From Catalinimonas alkaloidigena (GTDB lineage Bacteria; Bacteroidota; Bacteroidia; Cytophagales; Cyclobacteriaceae), in assembly GCF_029504655.1 (NCBI RefSeq), contig NZ_JAQFIL010000001.1, positions 4,469,001 to 4,533,000 on the forward strand: 64,000 nucleotides of DNA, read 5' to 3'. This document shows positions 8,823 to 17,892 of the stretch, one piece after another. A model generated the notes under the pieces. The model saw nothing but the letters and a program-made list of their open reading frames with translations. It was not told where the DNA came from and ran no database searches. Made by a program: the position numbers and the translations under genes. The stretch's first letter is position 1, and each line of letters starts with the position of its first letter.

Positions 8823-9448
8823 ATGAAACGCAGAACAATACTCAATTTTATTAGAGTAAGTCACTTTGCGCTTATATCCTCACATTATGCTAATGAAAAC
8901 CAATGGGTCAATGATCTAAATAACAGGCGGAAAAAGTCAATAGAATATACGCTAGCGGCATTTGAGCCATGCCAGTAGAGCATATTGAATATAGCCCCAC
9001 TGAAAATCAATTGACTTTCGCCCAGCACTTCATCCATCTCAGCTTTTTTAATGTCCTGTTTATGGGATTCATGATGGATGAAGCTGATTTCACAGATTTT
9101 GAGAGTTTAATGCAAAAAGATTATTTGATACAACCTCCTGATGATATTAACCTATTTATGGGAGACTATCTGACCAATCAGTCCGGCGATGTTAATAAAA
9201 AGAGGGTAATGGATTATAGCAGTGATTCATTTGACTTCGTAATCAATACGTTTCCTCAGATAAATGATGAAATATTGAGCCAGGGAAAAGATAAGCACAA
9301 GCCCTCGTTTCTAGAAGGGCATTCAAACCTGGATTTAATTCTTCGGGGAGAGAGCCATACAGCCCATCATCGGGCTCAGGCGATAGTCTGTTTAAGGATG
9401 AAAGAGGCAGTTCCTCCCAGTTTTACTGAATACAATATTCTAGGATAA
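8823..9448 (+). pseudogene. DinB-family protein gene split by a one-base frameshift
   Basis: Two overlapping frames make one sensible protein. Frame A (ATG 8823) gives a basic, hydrophobic N-terminus and 'NRRKKSIEYTLAAFE', then stops at 8973-8975. Frame B (from 8969) continues 'MPVEHIEYSPTENQLTFAQH' and runs to 9448. Joined at 'AAFE-AMPVEHIEYSPT' this is a standard DinB four-helix start. The C-terminal 'GESHTAHHRAQAIVCLRMK' has the metal-binding HxxxH of the family. Restoring one G near 8966 (GAGCC to GAGGCC) heals the frame. Frame B alone (159 residues) lacks the first helix. DinB-like proteins are metal-binding enzymes of mixed function, including thiol transferases. True mutation or a sequencing error are both possible. 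Confidence 0.72.
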
Positions 9449-9558
9449 ACAACAATAGACTGCTTTGTGACATGTCATAAAATCTGGAACATAGAACCGG
9501 AAAGCTTGGGGTTTAATACCAATATCAAACCGACCTTTCATAAATAAGTATAAGCATA

Positions 9559-9591
9559 GCGGAAAAAGAGGGGTTTCCCCTCTGCTTCCGC
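9559..9591 (+). terminator. Strong hairpin after the DinB-like gene
   Basis: GCGGAA (9559-9564) and AGAGGGG (9567-9573) pair with CCCCTCT (9577-9583) and TTCCGC (9586-9591) around a TTT loop, with a 2x2 internal loop. Only a weak T-rich tail (ATTCTTTAT) follows. It separates the DinB remnant from the receptor gene. Confidence 0.6.
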
Positions 9592-9650
9592 ATTCTTTAT
9601 CCTACATACTATCGGGAGGTTACTTTCTTGATTGAAATTCGTCTAATAGT

Positions 9651-12071
9651 ATGAAAACATTTATTTATACCACACTAGCATTGCTATCCCTACACCAAAT
9701 AGGGTATTCGCAAAGCAGTATTCGGGGTAGCATTTATAACGACCAACAAAATGGCCTAGCCTATGCTAATGTATTACTGCGCAACCAAGCAGATTCGGTT
9801 CTGATAAAAGGAGCTGTCTCTGATGAAAATGGACATTTCAGTCTGGTTGATGTACCCAATGGAAATTACTTCATTGAGTATTACATGATAGGGTATACCA
9901 AAACCTATTCTAATCCGCTTAAGATTCAAAAGAAGGACCAGCTCTCCGTAGGGATCATTACGCTGGCAGAAGACACGCAGGAACTGGATGAAGTAGTCAT
10001 AAAAGCCACTAAGCCTCTCTATGAGATGAAGATGGGCAAGATGGTAATTAATGTGCAAAGTAGCATCACTTCAGCGGGGCTCTCTGCCATTGACATACTG
10101 GAAAGGTCTCCGGGAGTATTTGTTAACCGGCAAAATAATGTTTTCTCAATAAACAGCAAAGATGGTGTCATCGTCCTGATGAATGGTAAGCGAAGCCGCA
10201 TGCCAATGGAAGCAGTATACCAGATGCTGGCCGGAATGAATGCCGGAGATATAGAGAAGATAGAAATTATGACAGTGCCTCCCGCTAAATATGACGCTGA
10301 TGGAGATGCTGGCTTCATTAATATCATCATGAAAAAAGGTAATGGTGTAGCAGGTACGCATGGTACGTTTACAGGTAGCCTGGGGCACAGCAGTGGAAAG
10401 CTAGCCAATACCAGTATCAACCTGAACCATCAGGGAAGAAGGCTGAGTGTATATGCCAATTATTCCTTGAACTATACCGAACAACTGCAACGCTGGAGGA
10501 ACCGCAGGGAAAGTGAAAACGAGACTGAGTCTGTATCCGCTTTGAATATTTCTAACCGGAATACAGAACGTAGGGCACACAATTACCAGTTTGGATTTGA
10601 TTATCTGCTGGGTACAAATACCATTTTCAGCGGATTAATGAGTGGTTACAGTAACCGTTTTCAGATGGAGGCTCTCACTTACTCTTCTTTTGTTTATGCG
10701 CAATCCACTGACACCCTGGTTGATTTGATAATGCTGGAAACGAACCAGTGGAAACATCTGATGGGCAATATTAACCTGCAGCACACTTTTAGCCAGGGAC
10801 AGGTACTCAATGCCAATCTGGACTATCTGACCTATAATAATGCCAATCCATCGCATTATAGCAATGAATTCTATACCGCTGAAGGATCTTTTGTACGAGA
10901 AGAAGAAAATAGAATCAGCAAAGACACTCCCATTGACATTTGGGTAGCCAAGATAGATTATTCTATGAATATCGGCTCATCCATTACTCTGGAATCAGGC
11001 ATCAAGGGCACATTCTCCCACCTGATCAATGATGTGGCTTTTGAAGAAAAAGAAGAAAGGAATTGGATAAAAGAACCTGCTTACAGTAGCAATGCTGATC
11101 TTACTGAAGATATTCTGGCAGCATTTTCTTCCTTAAAAATAGACATAGATGATGCTACCACCCTTCAGGCAGGATTAAGGTACGAACATACCAAAACCTA
11201 TCTGGAATCCCTGGGTGAAGGTGAGTTGATAGCGCGCAATTACGGCAATTTATTTCCTTCTCTGTTCGTATCCAGAAAATTGAGTAAAGATCATGTGCTA
11301 CAGTTTTCCTATGGCCGTAGAATCACCCGCCCCACATTCAATGAAATGGCCCCCTTTGTGGTATTCCTTGACCCTTATACCTTCTTTTCAGGCAACGCCA
11401 ATATTTTGCCCACTTTTACCCATAACCTTAAAGCGGACTATGCATACAAGAGCTTTATGTTCTCCTTACAATACAGCATGGACAAAAATGTGATCATGCG
11501 ATTTCAGCCACAGATTGATCAGGAGACCAACATGCTTATTTTCGTATCTGATAATATTGACAGAAGGAATACCTTTGCCGTCACCTTTACTTTACCATTC
11601 CCACTGACACCCTGGTGGGAAGTGGAAAACAACCTCACTGCTAACTGGCAGATGATCGATACCGAACTCAATGGTGAATATTACCAAAGGGCCCAGAAAG
11701 GGTTTCAAGCCAACACTACGCATACTTTTCAGTTGCCTGCGAAGTTTACCCTGGAGTTGGCAGGCAACTACAGCTCACCGGTCATCAACGGCTACTTCAA
11801 CTGGCTGGCAAGAGGCTTTGTAAATCTGGGTATACAGAAGAAATTCAATAACAATGGTTCCTTGAGATTTTCCTGCAACGATATTTTTGAAACTACACAG
11901 TTTAGGTGGAAAACTCATGATAGTGCTGCTTTTGTGCTTGATGGCAGAATGAAGTTTGATAAACGTCAGTTCATCATCACCTATACACAGAAATTTGGTA
12001 ACAATAAGGTTAAAGGAGCAAGGCAGCGAGCAGGGGCATCGGCAGAGGAACAGCATCGGGTAACCAATTGA
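9651..12071 (+). CDS. TonB-dependent-receptor-like outer membrane beta-barrel protein
   Basis: 806 residues. A signal peptide ('LLSLHQIGYSQ') is followed by a carboxypeptidase-regulatory-like domain (about 22-110: 'IRGSIYNDQQNGLAYANVLL' to 'ELDEVVIKA'). A plug domain follows (about 125-240: 'DILERSPGVFVNR', 'VLMNGKRSRM', 'IEKIEIMTVPPAKYDADGDA', 'INIIMKKG'), then a long barrel of aromatic-rich strands of the OMP_b-brl_3 type. The barrel ends in a non-standard basic tail rich in Ala/Arg/Glu after 'FIITYTQKFGNNK'. No SusD partner is adjacent. Relatives import unknown ligands or act in surface signalling. The next gene downstream is a broken DUF1326 gene. Confidence 0.85.
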   Translation: MKTFIYTTLALLSLHQIGYSQSSIRGSIYNDQQNGLAYANVLLRNQADSVLIKGAVSDENGHFSLVDVPNGNYFIEYYMIGYTKTYSNPLKIQKKDQLSVGIITLAEDTQELDEVVIKATKPLYEMKMGKMVINVQSSITSAGLSAIDILERSPGVFVNRQNNVFSINSKDGVIVLMNGKRSRMPMEAVYQMLAGMNAGDIEKIEIMTVPPAKYDADGDAGFINIIMKKGNGVAGTHGTFTGSLGHSSGKLANTSINLNHQGRRLSVYANYSLNYTEQLQRWRNRRESENETESVSALNISNRNTERRAHNYQFGFDYLLGTNTIFSGLMSGYSNRFQMEALTYSSFVYAQSTDTLVDLIMLETNQWKHLMGNINLQHTFSQGQVLNANLDYLTYNNANPSHYSNEFYTAEGSFVREEENRISKDTPIDIWVAKIDYSMNIGSSITLESGIKGTFSHLINDVAFEEKEERNWIKEPAYSSNADLTEDILAAFSSLKIDIDDATTLQAGLRYEHTKTYLESLGEGELIARNYGNLFPSLFVSRKLSKDHVLQFSYGRRITRPTFNEMAPFVVFLDPYTFFSGNANILPTFTHNLKADYAYKSFMFSLQYSMDKNVIMRFQPQIDQETNMLIFVSDNIDRRNTFAVTFTLPFPLTPWWEVENNLTANWQMIDTELNGEYYQRAQKGFQANTTHTFQLPAKFTLELAGNYSSPVINGYFNWLARGFVNLGIQKKFNNNGSLRFSCNDIFETTQFRWKTHDSAAFVLDGRMKFDKRQFIITYTQKFGNNKVKGARQRAGASAEEQHRVTN

Positions 12072-12155
12072 TATTGAACCCTGATACTGTTGATGAACTA
12101 CATATTAAAACAAATACTAATACACACATTACCTACAACTTAATTATAAAAAACT

Positions 12156-12898
12156 ATGAAAAGCTTAATTTCAAGAACTTCGCTTTGCTCAGCCATCGGA
12201 TTGCTGATCTGTTCACCTCAGTTGTAGGCACAATCTGATGAAAAGGTACAATGGGATTACAATGCTACCATTATTGAAGCCTGCAGTTGTACTATGTTTT
12301 GTCAATGCTTCTTCAATGGCCAATCTGCCCCCGCCATAGCGGGCAGCATGCAGAACATCATGGAGATGAGGCCGCACATTATTGCCGCTTCAATATGGCC
12401 CACAGAGTCAATAAAGGAAGCTATAATGGTGTTGCACTGGATGGGGCAAAATACTGGCTGGCCGGCGACCTGGGAGAAGATTTTTCACAGGGGAAAGCTG
12501 ACTGGGCAGTTCTGACCTTTGACCCCTCGGTAAGTGAGGAGCAGCGGGAAGGAATCAAAGTCATTCTCAGCCATATTTTACCTCTACAATGGAGCTCCTT
12601 TGAAGTGGAACAGGATGCTGAAATGCAGTGGATGGCCGATAATGATAAAGCTGAAGCTCGTCTTAATGATGGCAAGACCGCTGAAATGGTACTCCAGCAT
12701 CAGCAAGGTATGACTGATGGCCCGGTGGTAATCCAGAACATAGGGTATGCAATGGTTCCCCGCAATAATGGCGTCATACTTATGCCCAATCTGGTACAAG
12801 CCTATCATGCAGGAGAAAAACCTTTTGAGACTAAAGGCACTACCGGCTTTATGGTGACTATTGACATAAGCTCAGAGGATGTGATGGCAGGCCAGTAA
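12156..12898 (+). pseudogene. DUF1326-like secreted protein gene with a stop codon and a frameshift
   Basis: From the ATG at 12156 a signal peptide is read ('SAIGLLICSPQL'), interrupted by TAG at 12225-12227 (codon 24) directly before 'AQSDEK'. The frame continues with 'NATIIEACSCTMFCQCFFN', the Cys-rich start of DUF1326 proteins. Near 12356 the sense passes to another frame: after 'GSMQN' comes 'HGDEAAHYCRFNMAHRVNKG', then 'LDGAKYWLAGDLGEDF' and so on to 12898. Removing two bases (AACATCATGG to AACCATGG) joins the halves. Two independent lesions make real decay more likely than a read error. A shorter frame from 12287 (203 residues) could still yield the C-terminal part. Confidence 0.68.
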
Positions 12899-12917
12899 AC
12901 ACAGATTCAAACAGTAG

Positions 12918-12941
12918 GTACCCTGCGTTAATGCAGGGTAC
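12918..12941 (+). terminator. Intrinsic terminator-like hairpin
   Basis: GTACCCTGC (12918-12926) and GCAGGGTAC (12933-12941) form a perfect 9-bp stem with a 6-nt loop, followed by ATTTTCT. It lies 20 bp after the DUF1326 remnant. Confidence 0.7.
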
Positions 12942-12970
12942 ATTTTCTACATATAACAAACCATTACGTC

Positions 12971-13213
12971 ATGAAAAGAAGAATACTAACAAGCATACTA
13001 AGCTTGTCTCTCATTGCTAATTTAACAGCACAGAATACCCCTGAACCTGTAGAAATGGCTAAGTTGGCTACCTATACGGAAAACCCTGAACTGGTAGGTA
13101 AGGTAGCCAGAGTTCCCATTGCCTATCGCATGTGCTGGGATGATGGAAAAATCCAGCAATGGTATATCTACTTTGATATGGAGTACCTAAAAGCGCAGAG
13201 AGGTGTGGAATAA
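12971..13213 (+). CDS. Short secreted protein, probably an internally deleted NTF2-like gene
   Basis: 80 residues. There is a signal peptide ('ILSLSLIANLTAQ'), a helix-like stretch ('PEPVEMAKLATYTENPELVG'), then 'WDDGKIQQWYIYFDMEYLK'. 'DGKI..W..YFD' is the last strand pair of SnoaL-like NTF2 folds, whose normal size is 120-150 residues. The middle (the cone-shaped pocket) is missing without a frameshift, so this looks like an internal deletion, though a genuine small protein cannot be ruled out. It is the last gene before the left repeat of the island. Confidence 0.5.
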   Translation: MKRRILTSILSLSLIANLTAQNTPEPVEMAKLATYTENPELVGKVARVPIAYRMCWDDGKIQQWYIYFDMEYLKAQRGVE

Positions 13214-13317
13214 CATTTAGAAATGAATAACTCACTTTTGTAAACCTAATCCTTATACCAATAAATAATACTTCAATATACAGCAGGCAATCCTATTTGT
13301 ACGATGACTGGGACCAA

Positions 13318-14030
13318 GCTAAGGCTTAGGAGGGTTGAAAGGCTGTTTGTTGCTTTCCTGTCCCTCAAATGTACCGGTTTCCAAAAGTTTTTCCAGTGGA
13401 TCGGGCCGAGGCTGAAAAGTTCTCAGGTGTCTAACGATTCCCGCCATGACTTCATAATCTGTCATATCCATCATGACAAAGGGATGAGGCATGTACAAGT
13501 CTGTGAAGCGTTGGATGTCGTACTGGTTTAGCTTGGCAGCTACCGAAACCATCGCCTGGTACTTGTCGGTCATGGCTTCCTGGATAGACTGGTTTCGCTG
13601 CTCTTCCTCTTCTATTTCCATAATCTCCTTGAGCTTCTTGTGCTGCTGAAATTCACTGTTGAACAGATTGGCAAAAGCGGTCACCGCCCCTTCCAGCCGC
13701 GCACCATTTTCACCACCGCCTACTCCCACTGCGTTTTTCTCTTCAGGTTCCCAATGTTCTAACATAGGTGTACCCTGTGACCTTCTCAAATCTACCGTGC
13801 TGTCATAGTTACGTGGAATGTATTTGGTGATGTCTATGTATTCTTTAAACTTCACTTCATCCAGCACCGTAACCTGCGGCTCCATCCGAATAATCAGATT
13901 TTTAAGGCTCTGGGGAGTAGTATCTGCCGGAACGATCAGGTAAGGTTTGTAACCCACACTGGAAAAGACAATAGAGTCGGTAGCGTTCACCCTGATCTTA
14001 AAACGACCATCGGCCGCGGCAACGCCACCC
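13318..14030. repeat. Left direct repeat flanking the island (713 bp)
   Basis: Near-identical, without length change, to 30403-31115 in the same orientation. Differences seen by eye are a cluster near the gene's 3' end (13335-13344), single bases such as the C/T in 'GTACAAGTCTGTGAAG', and the last few bases before the right junction. Similarity stops at about 14030. Confidence 0.88.
13319..14030 (-). pseudogene. 5'-truncated copy of the carboxypeptidase-like regulatory domain gene
   Basis: This copy keeps the C-terminal about 237 codons of the 290-residue protein encoded at 30404-31276, up to the same stop, but lacks the signal peptide and the first beta strands. The reading frame is open to the junction at 14030 ('GGVAAADGRFKIRV' here, 'GGVTAADGRFKIRV' in the intact copy) and an internal Met gives a 223-residue ORF. 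With no signal peptide it is unlikely to be exported or functional. Its role is as a recombination scar marking the left island edge. Confidence 0.8.
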
Positions 14031-14340
14031 CTGTACGGAATTCAGCGTAGCTACTATTTGGTTAATCTCTAGTTATTGGGATGAATGAAATCCCACGCCT
14101 TTAGACGGCTACTGACAGTTGGCCCTATTTAGTATCTTCGCGGTATGTTACTCCAAAAAGCTCTCGTACTCGCCATAATCTAAAGATACATCTTGTTTGA
14201 ATTACAAAATATAGAAAGTCTGTATTGCAAGTGGTCGCCTTTAGGTTTGTAGGGTAGTAAAATTCTAAGAAAGCAGTAGTTGCTACTAAGTGTGAATATA
14301 TGTGGGCCACCGTGAATTTTAAGGTAAAAACAGGTTTTCT
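14031..14340. other. Left island junction, non-coding
   Basis: 310 bp of unrecognised sequence immediately inside the left repeat. No supported ORF, no clear inverted repeat and no tRNA-like structure was seen. Confidence 0.45.
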
Positions 14341-14652
14341 ATGTATGATTTTACGAAGAAAGCTTATTCTGACATCCGCAGAGAACCAAAAGTGCTGAGT
14401 TATGCCAAAAAGATTGGCAATGAATCTAAAGCTTACCATGACTATGGTATATCCTGTGAAACATGCTACCACCGATCGTCGGCCGATGAATGCGGGCTTA
14501 TTAACGGCAAGCCTTGTCCGAAAAATCAAAAACTTTGTACTTCACTTCCAGTTGAGGAGTTGCTTATTCATTTACGGAAAACCTATTACTTGGGTCAAGG
14601 ACGTATCAAATGGCATGATAGTCAAGTTTCTGAAAATGGATATTTCGGATGA
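14341..14652 (+). CDS. Hypothetical small Cys-rich protein
   Basis: 103 residues, not recognised. The middle has 'CETCYHRSSADECGLINGKPC' spacing overall (C-x2-C, then C, C and a later C in 'KNQKLC'), which could be a zinc-binding loop, and the N-terminus is basic ('KKAYSDIRREPKVLSYAKK'). An overlapping +1 frame (14402-14737) is equally long, so the coding assignment is uncertain. It is the only plus-strand ORF in the left part of the island, transcribed towards the Sia genes. It could be a remnant of a mobile-element gene. Confidence 0.3.
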   Translation: MYDFTKKAYSDIRREPKVLSYAKKIGNESKAYHDYGISCETCYHRSSADECGLINGKPCPKNQKLCTSLPVEELLIHLRKTYYLGQGRIKWHDSQVSENGYFG

Positions 14653-15053
14653 AACTGGCTCTTCCGAAGTTTTGATGAAAGATGTATGGAATTGGATATC
14701 TGTATGCTTAAGTCTCCCGGATTGTCATTTAGACTAACTTATAGAGGTGCGAAACAAAATTATCCACCGAATTTTTGCTTGTATCCGAAACAACTAAAAA
14801 TATGGAAAAACCATGCGCCAGCCCTTGCTTAAACCATAGAACTTGTGAATATTTTACAATTGCCTAAGATTTCATTCCTCTTTAGGGGCGAACGCCTTAC
14901 AAAGTTTTTAAGGAACGGCCGCTATTGTTATGTTTTTCTTTCTTGTTTCACGATGGGCTTGTCCTTTTACAAGACCGAGAGGGTGAAGTGAAAGAAAAAT
15001 GTTATTTTCGTTTGTTAAGCTTAGTTCTGATTAGGACACTACACCCAGACGAG
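14653..15053. other. Non-coding stretch between convergent ORFs
   Basis: About 400 bp. It contains broken short frames (for example 14925-15116) without recognisable motifs, and it is AT-rich. It holds the 3' flank of the minus-strand Sia-like gene block. No clear intrinsic terminator was found. Confidence 0.4.
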
Positions 15054-15449
15054 CTAGTAGGTAAATATATTAATATCCAGCCCAGTATCTTCTTTAAAAT
15101 CTTGCGCTTCCTCTAGTGAATCTTCGTCTTTTTCAGGATAATGCCAATTCACGGTAACATCTCCTCCCTGATCTTCATATTCTTTTAGAAATAATAATAA
15201 TTCTAATATGCCTTTCGATGAACTCGTATTGAAATACGATAATTTAAAATCAAAAGTAATCGGGCGATTGGAAGCAGTGTAATTCTGTAACCACGTCATC
15301 AAGCGTTCATAAAAGTCCCACGTATCCTCCAGAAAAGCTTCACCTTCCATTAAACACTTGCCGTTTTGCGCTTGGAAATGAACATGAGGCACAAAGAACG
15401 TTCCCTCTTCACCGTGAATTTCTAAATCATTTAACTTAGTTGCTTTCAT
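15054..15449 (-). CDS. SiaC-like regulatory phosphoprotein (DUF1987)
   Basis: 131 residues. The DUF1987/SiaC fold is plain: 'GKCLMEGEAFLEDTWDFYER' (about 30-49), 'PITFDFKLSYFNTSSSKGIL' (about 63-82) and 'VTVNWHYPEKDEDSLEEAQDF' near the end. 'YFNTSSSK' holds the Thr/Ser that is phosphorylated by SiaB and dephosphorylated by SiaA in Pseudomonas. There, unphosphorylated SiaC binds and activates the diguanylate cyclase SiaD. No GGDEF gene is visible here, so the downstream partner is unknown. It starts only 2 bp after the SiaB-like gene, so the two are translationally linked. Confidence 0.85.
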   Translation of the reverse strand: MKATKLNDLEIHGEEGTFFVPHVHFQAQNGKCLMEGEAFLEDTWDFYERLMTWLQNYTASNRPITFDFKLSYFNTSSSKGILELLLFLKEYEDQGGDVTVNWHYPEKDEDSLEEAQDFKEDTGLDINIFTY

Positions 15450-15451
15450 AC

Positions 15452-15997
15452 TTACTTATTTATTGATACTAATAATGTGAAAAACTTATAGTCGGCACAA
15501 GCCTTATGAGCACAAACTCGGATGGGATTTCCAGAAAGTATAGCTACCTGGGTAATCCCTATTCCTGCCCCTTTACTTTTAGTGCTAGAAGGCTGACGAC
15601 GCTGTACTCTTCTAAGTTCGCGAAGCTCATCTTTGCTCATAGAATTGACCCGCTCATAACTATTGACTAGCTCTTCAACTTCTATTTTTTGAACAGGATT
15701 ACTACAAATTACCGAGTATTGATTACAATCCTCTATGACGTATACTGTGCCAACACTATCCATATTTTCTGAGTAGGCTACCTTTTCGGCAGAATAAAAA
15801 TAGATATTCTGAGCCAACTCCAGAAAAATGGAGAATACTTTACGACTGGCTCTCAAGTTCTCAGAAAGCTTATTTTGAATATCTCGTCCAATCTCTACCA
15901 TGATTGAAGGTGTAATAGGTCCTGTATAATAAACGACGACTCTATTATCTAATACTTTACCGAGCTGTTCGTTCAGTGTATTTAATCTTAAAAACAT
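15452..15997 (-). CDS. SiaB-like protein kinase (DUF6272)
   Basis: 181 residues. It begins 'VVVYYTGPITPSIMVEIGRD' and has a histidine-kinase-like ATP pocket reduced to an N-box-like 'FLELAQNIYFYSAEK' (about 60-74) and a glycine-containing 'KGAGIGITQVAILSGNPI' (about 142-159). No phosphoacceptor His domain is present, as expected for SiaB, which phosphorylates SiaC on Thr/Ser. It lies between the SpoIIE phosphatase gene (25 bp upstream) and the SiaC-like gene (2 bp downstream), giving the order phosphatase-kinase-substrate as in the siaABC operon. It is cytosolic. Confidence 0.85.
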   Translation of the reverse strand: MFLRLNTLNEQLGKVLDNRVVVYYTGPITPSIMVEIGRDIQNKLSENLRASRKVFSIFLELAQNIYFYSAEKVAYSENMDSVGTVYVIEDCNQYSVICSNPVQKIEVEELVNSYERVNSMSKDELRELRRVQRRQPSSTKSKGAGIGITQVAILSGNPIRVCAHKACADYKFFTLLVSINK

Positions 15998-16022
15998 AAT
16001 TTTTGCCGACTAGTATGTTTCG

Positions 16023-17744
16023 TTAAACTTTAATTCCAATCAAATTTATATCGTCCCGCTGTTCAGTATCCTGTTGGTAATTTTCTAATGCCTGAGTAAA
16101 GGTCACTTTTTGTTGATCCATGGTTTGAGGATACGCTTTCAAAATAAGATCCTTAAGGCGAACTGAACCAAAACGCTCCCGTTCGGGATTAGGTTGGTCA
16201 ATGTAACCGTCAGTGGTCAGATAGATTGCATCCCCCTTATGTAGCCGCATTTTCTGCTGAGAATAATTGTATCCCTCTTTGATCAATCCAATTGACTTCC
16301 GATCTCCCTTTAAGGTAGATAATTCACGATTTGAGACTACATATAACGTGTTTTTCGCACCACTATAGGTTAGCTTAAATGATGATCCGGAAGACTGAAG
16401 CATACAGATACCCAACTCCATTCCATCTCTAATTCTGCCTTCTTTTAGCCGTAGCTTTAAGCTTAAGCCTTTATCTAAATAGTCAAGTATTCTGCCCGGG
16501 TTTAGCAAGTTGTTTTCGTAAATAGCTTCATTTAGCAAATTATTACCAATGAGCGAGACCAATGCTCCCGGTACTCCGTGACCATAACAGTCTACCGCAG
16601 CAATAATCGTCTTATCTTGGTGCTGCGATATCCAATAAAAATCCCCCGATACAATATCTTTCGGCTTATATAGAATAAAACTATTCGGAATAATACTCTT
16701 TAGTTGTTTACCATCGGGCAGTATGGAAAACTGTATTCTTTGTGCGTAATGCAATCCTTCTTTGGTCTTTTTATATTCTATTTCTAACGCCTTTTTTTGC
16801 TTAGCCAACGTGTCCTGAGTAGACTGGAGAGCTTGCATATTGCGTCGGAGCTCTCCTTCCCTCTTCTGCAACTGCGTATTTTTTTCCTGAATTACTTTTT
16901 GCTGTCTTTGTAGCTCTGCACCATTTTCCTCCGCGCGTTGAAGCAGCATTTCAGCTCTAAATTCAGAATTAAGGTTTTGAGAAGCCACTACTAAAAGACT
17001 ACCCACGCAACTAAGTAAAGATACCAACGTCACCGCTACGCTTAGGTATCCTGTTCTCATCCCTTCATTATCAAGTTCAACTTCAAACCAAGCATTTATG
17101 TAGTCGCTCATTAAAAAAGTGAAAACAATGAGAATAAACGATGCAAGCACATATCTTCTCTCTCTAAGGTCAAATACTAAAAACGGAACCAGTGAAAAGC
17201 TAAGTGATAATAAAGAGAGACTAGAAACGAGCATCTCACCAGCCCTCGATAAATAAGCATTATATAAAGCAGCAGCTATGAATGGTGCGAAACTCGCAAA
17301 GAATCGACCTATATAGATAAAACCTTGCTTATTGAGTAGAATAGAGATAATGCCAAACAGAACTGATACAGCCGGCACCCATGTAGTAGGCGGGTAAAAG
17401 AACACAGATATTAAAATAAAAGGAATACCTGCTGCTGATATTAATAAAACCATAACCTGGTTAGAGATCATGATTTTTCTTTGCAAGTACTCAGGATAAG
17501 TTGGCTTTACCCCTGCTCCTGCGACGGCATGGTAACTCGCTAGAATACAAGACCAAAAATCTGATTTTTTGTATTTGAGTAAAGTTCGAGTGGCAAAAAG
17601 ACCCACAGGAATAGAAAGAAAGAAAATAGAGTGGTACAATCCACCATTTCTGCCAATTTCTTCCTGGTAGAGTATGTAGCGAAAAAATAATACTATGATC
17701 GCTACTGAAAAAAAACTACTAATAACTTTACTATTCCGATTCAT
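16023..17744 (-). CDS. Membrane SpoIIE/PP2C-type phosphatase, SiaA-like
   Basis: 573 residues. Residues about 1-245 hold several hydrophobic segments. They include two at the extreme N-terminus and a block shared with the neighbouring GAF protein ('PEYLQRK', 'GIPFILISVFFYPP', 'ALYNAYL', 'LVPFLVFDLRERR', 'WFEVELD'). A coiled coil spans about 255-325. The PP2C/SpoIIE domain fills about 340-573: 'DIVSGDFYWISQHQDKTIIA', 'AVDCYGHGVPGALVSLIG' and the final 'QRDDINLIGIKV' keep the metal-binding Asp residues. By analogy with SiaA it would dephosphorylate the SiaC-like protein in response to a signal sensed at the membrane, but the input domain differs from Pseudomonas SiaA. Gap to the SiaB-like gene: 25 bp. 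Confidence 0.85.
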   Translation of the reverse strand: MNRNSKVISSFFSVAIIVLFFRYILYQEEIGRNGGLYHSIFFLSIPVGLFATRTLLKYKKSDFWSCILASYHAVAGAGVKPTYPEYLQRKIMISNQVMVLLISAAGIPFILISVFFYPPTTWVPAVSVLFGIISILLNKQGFIYIGRFFASFAPFIAAALYNAYLSRAGEMLVSSLSLLSLSFSLVPFLVFDLRERRYVLASFILIVFTFLMSDYINAWFEVELDNEGMRTGYLSVAVTLVSLLSCVGSLLVVASQNLNSEFRAEMLLQRAEENGAELQRQQKVIQEKNTQLQKREGELRRNMQALQSTQDTLAKQKKALEIEYKKTKEGLHYAQRIQFSILPDGKQLKSIIPNSFILYKPKDIVSGDFYWISQHQDKTIIAAVDCYGHGVPGALVSLIGNNLLNEAIYENNLLNPGRILDYLDKGLSLKLRLKEGRIRDGMELGICMLQSSGSSFKLTYSGAKNTLYVVSNRELSTLKGDRKSIGLIKEGYNYSQQKMRLHKGDAIYLTTDGYIDQPNPERERFGSVRLKDLILKAYPQTMDQQKVTFTQALENYQQDTEQRDDINLIGIKV

Positions 17745-17892
17745 GAATATTCAATTGTTCAAAATATAGTGCCTGAAGCGAAAATACTACACCACTCAAA
17801 TACCAATGGTATCTATTGGTTTCTTGTATAAAGTAACTCTTTAATAGTGGTGAAGACATAAGATGGTAATAGTAGAGTAATAGAAGAAGCAA

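Noticed and set aside
12287..12898. 203-residue ORF as an independent gene
   Set aside because: Its first 20 codons are out-of-frame sequence of the DUF1326 gene; the true start with signal peptide lies at 12156 in another frame.
13319..13990. Left copy as a functional second gene
   Set aside because: It lacks signal peptide and first strands, and the start Met is internal to the domain.
14031..15053. tRNA or att site at the left island edge
   Set aside because: No cloverleaf or short direct repeat pair was seen; the only long repeat is the host-gene fragment.
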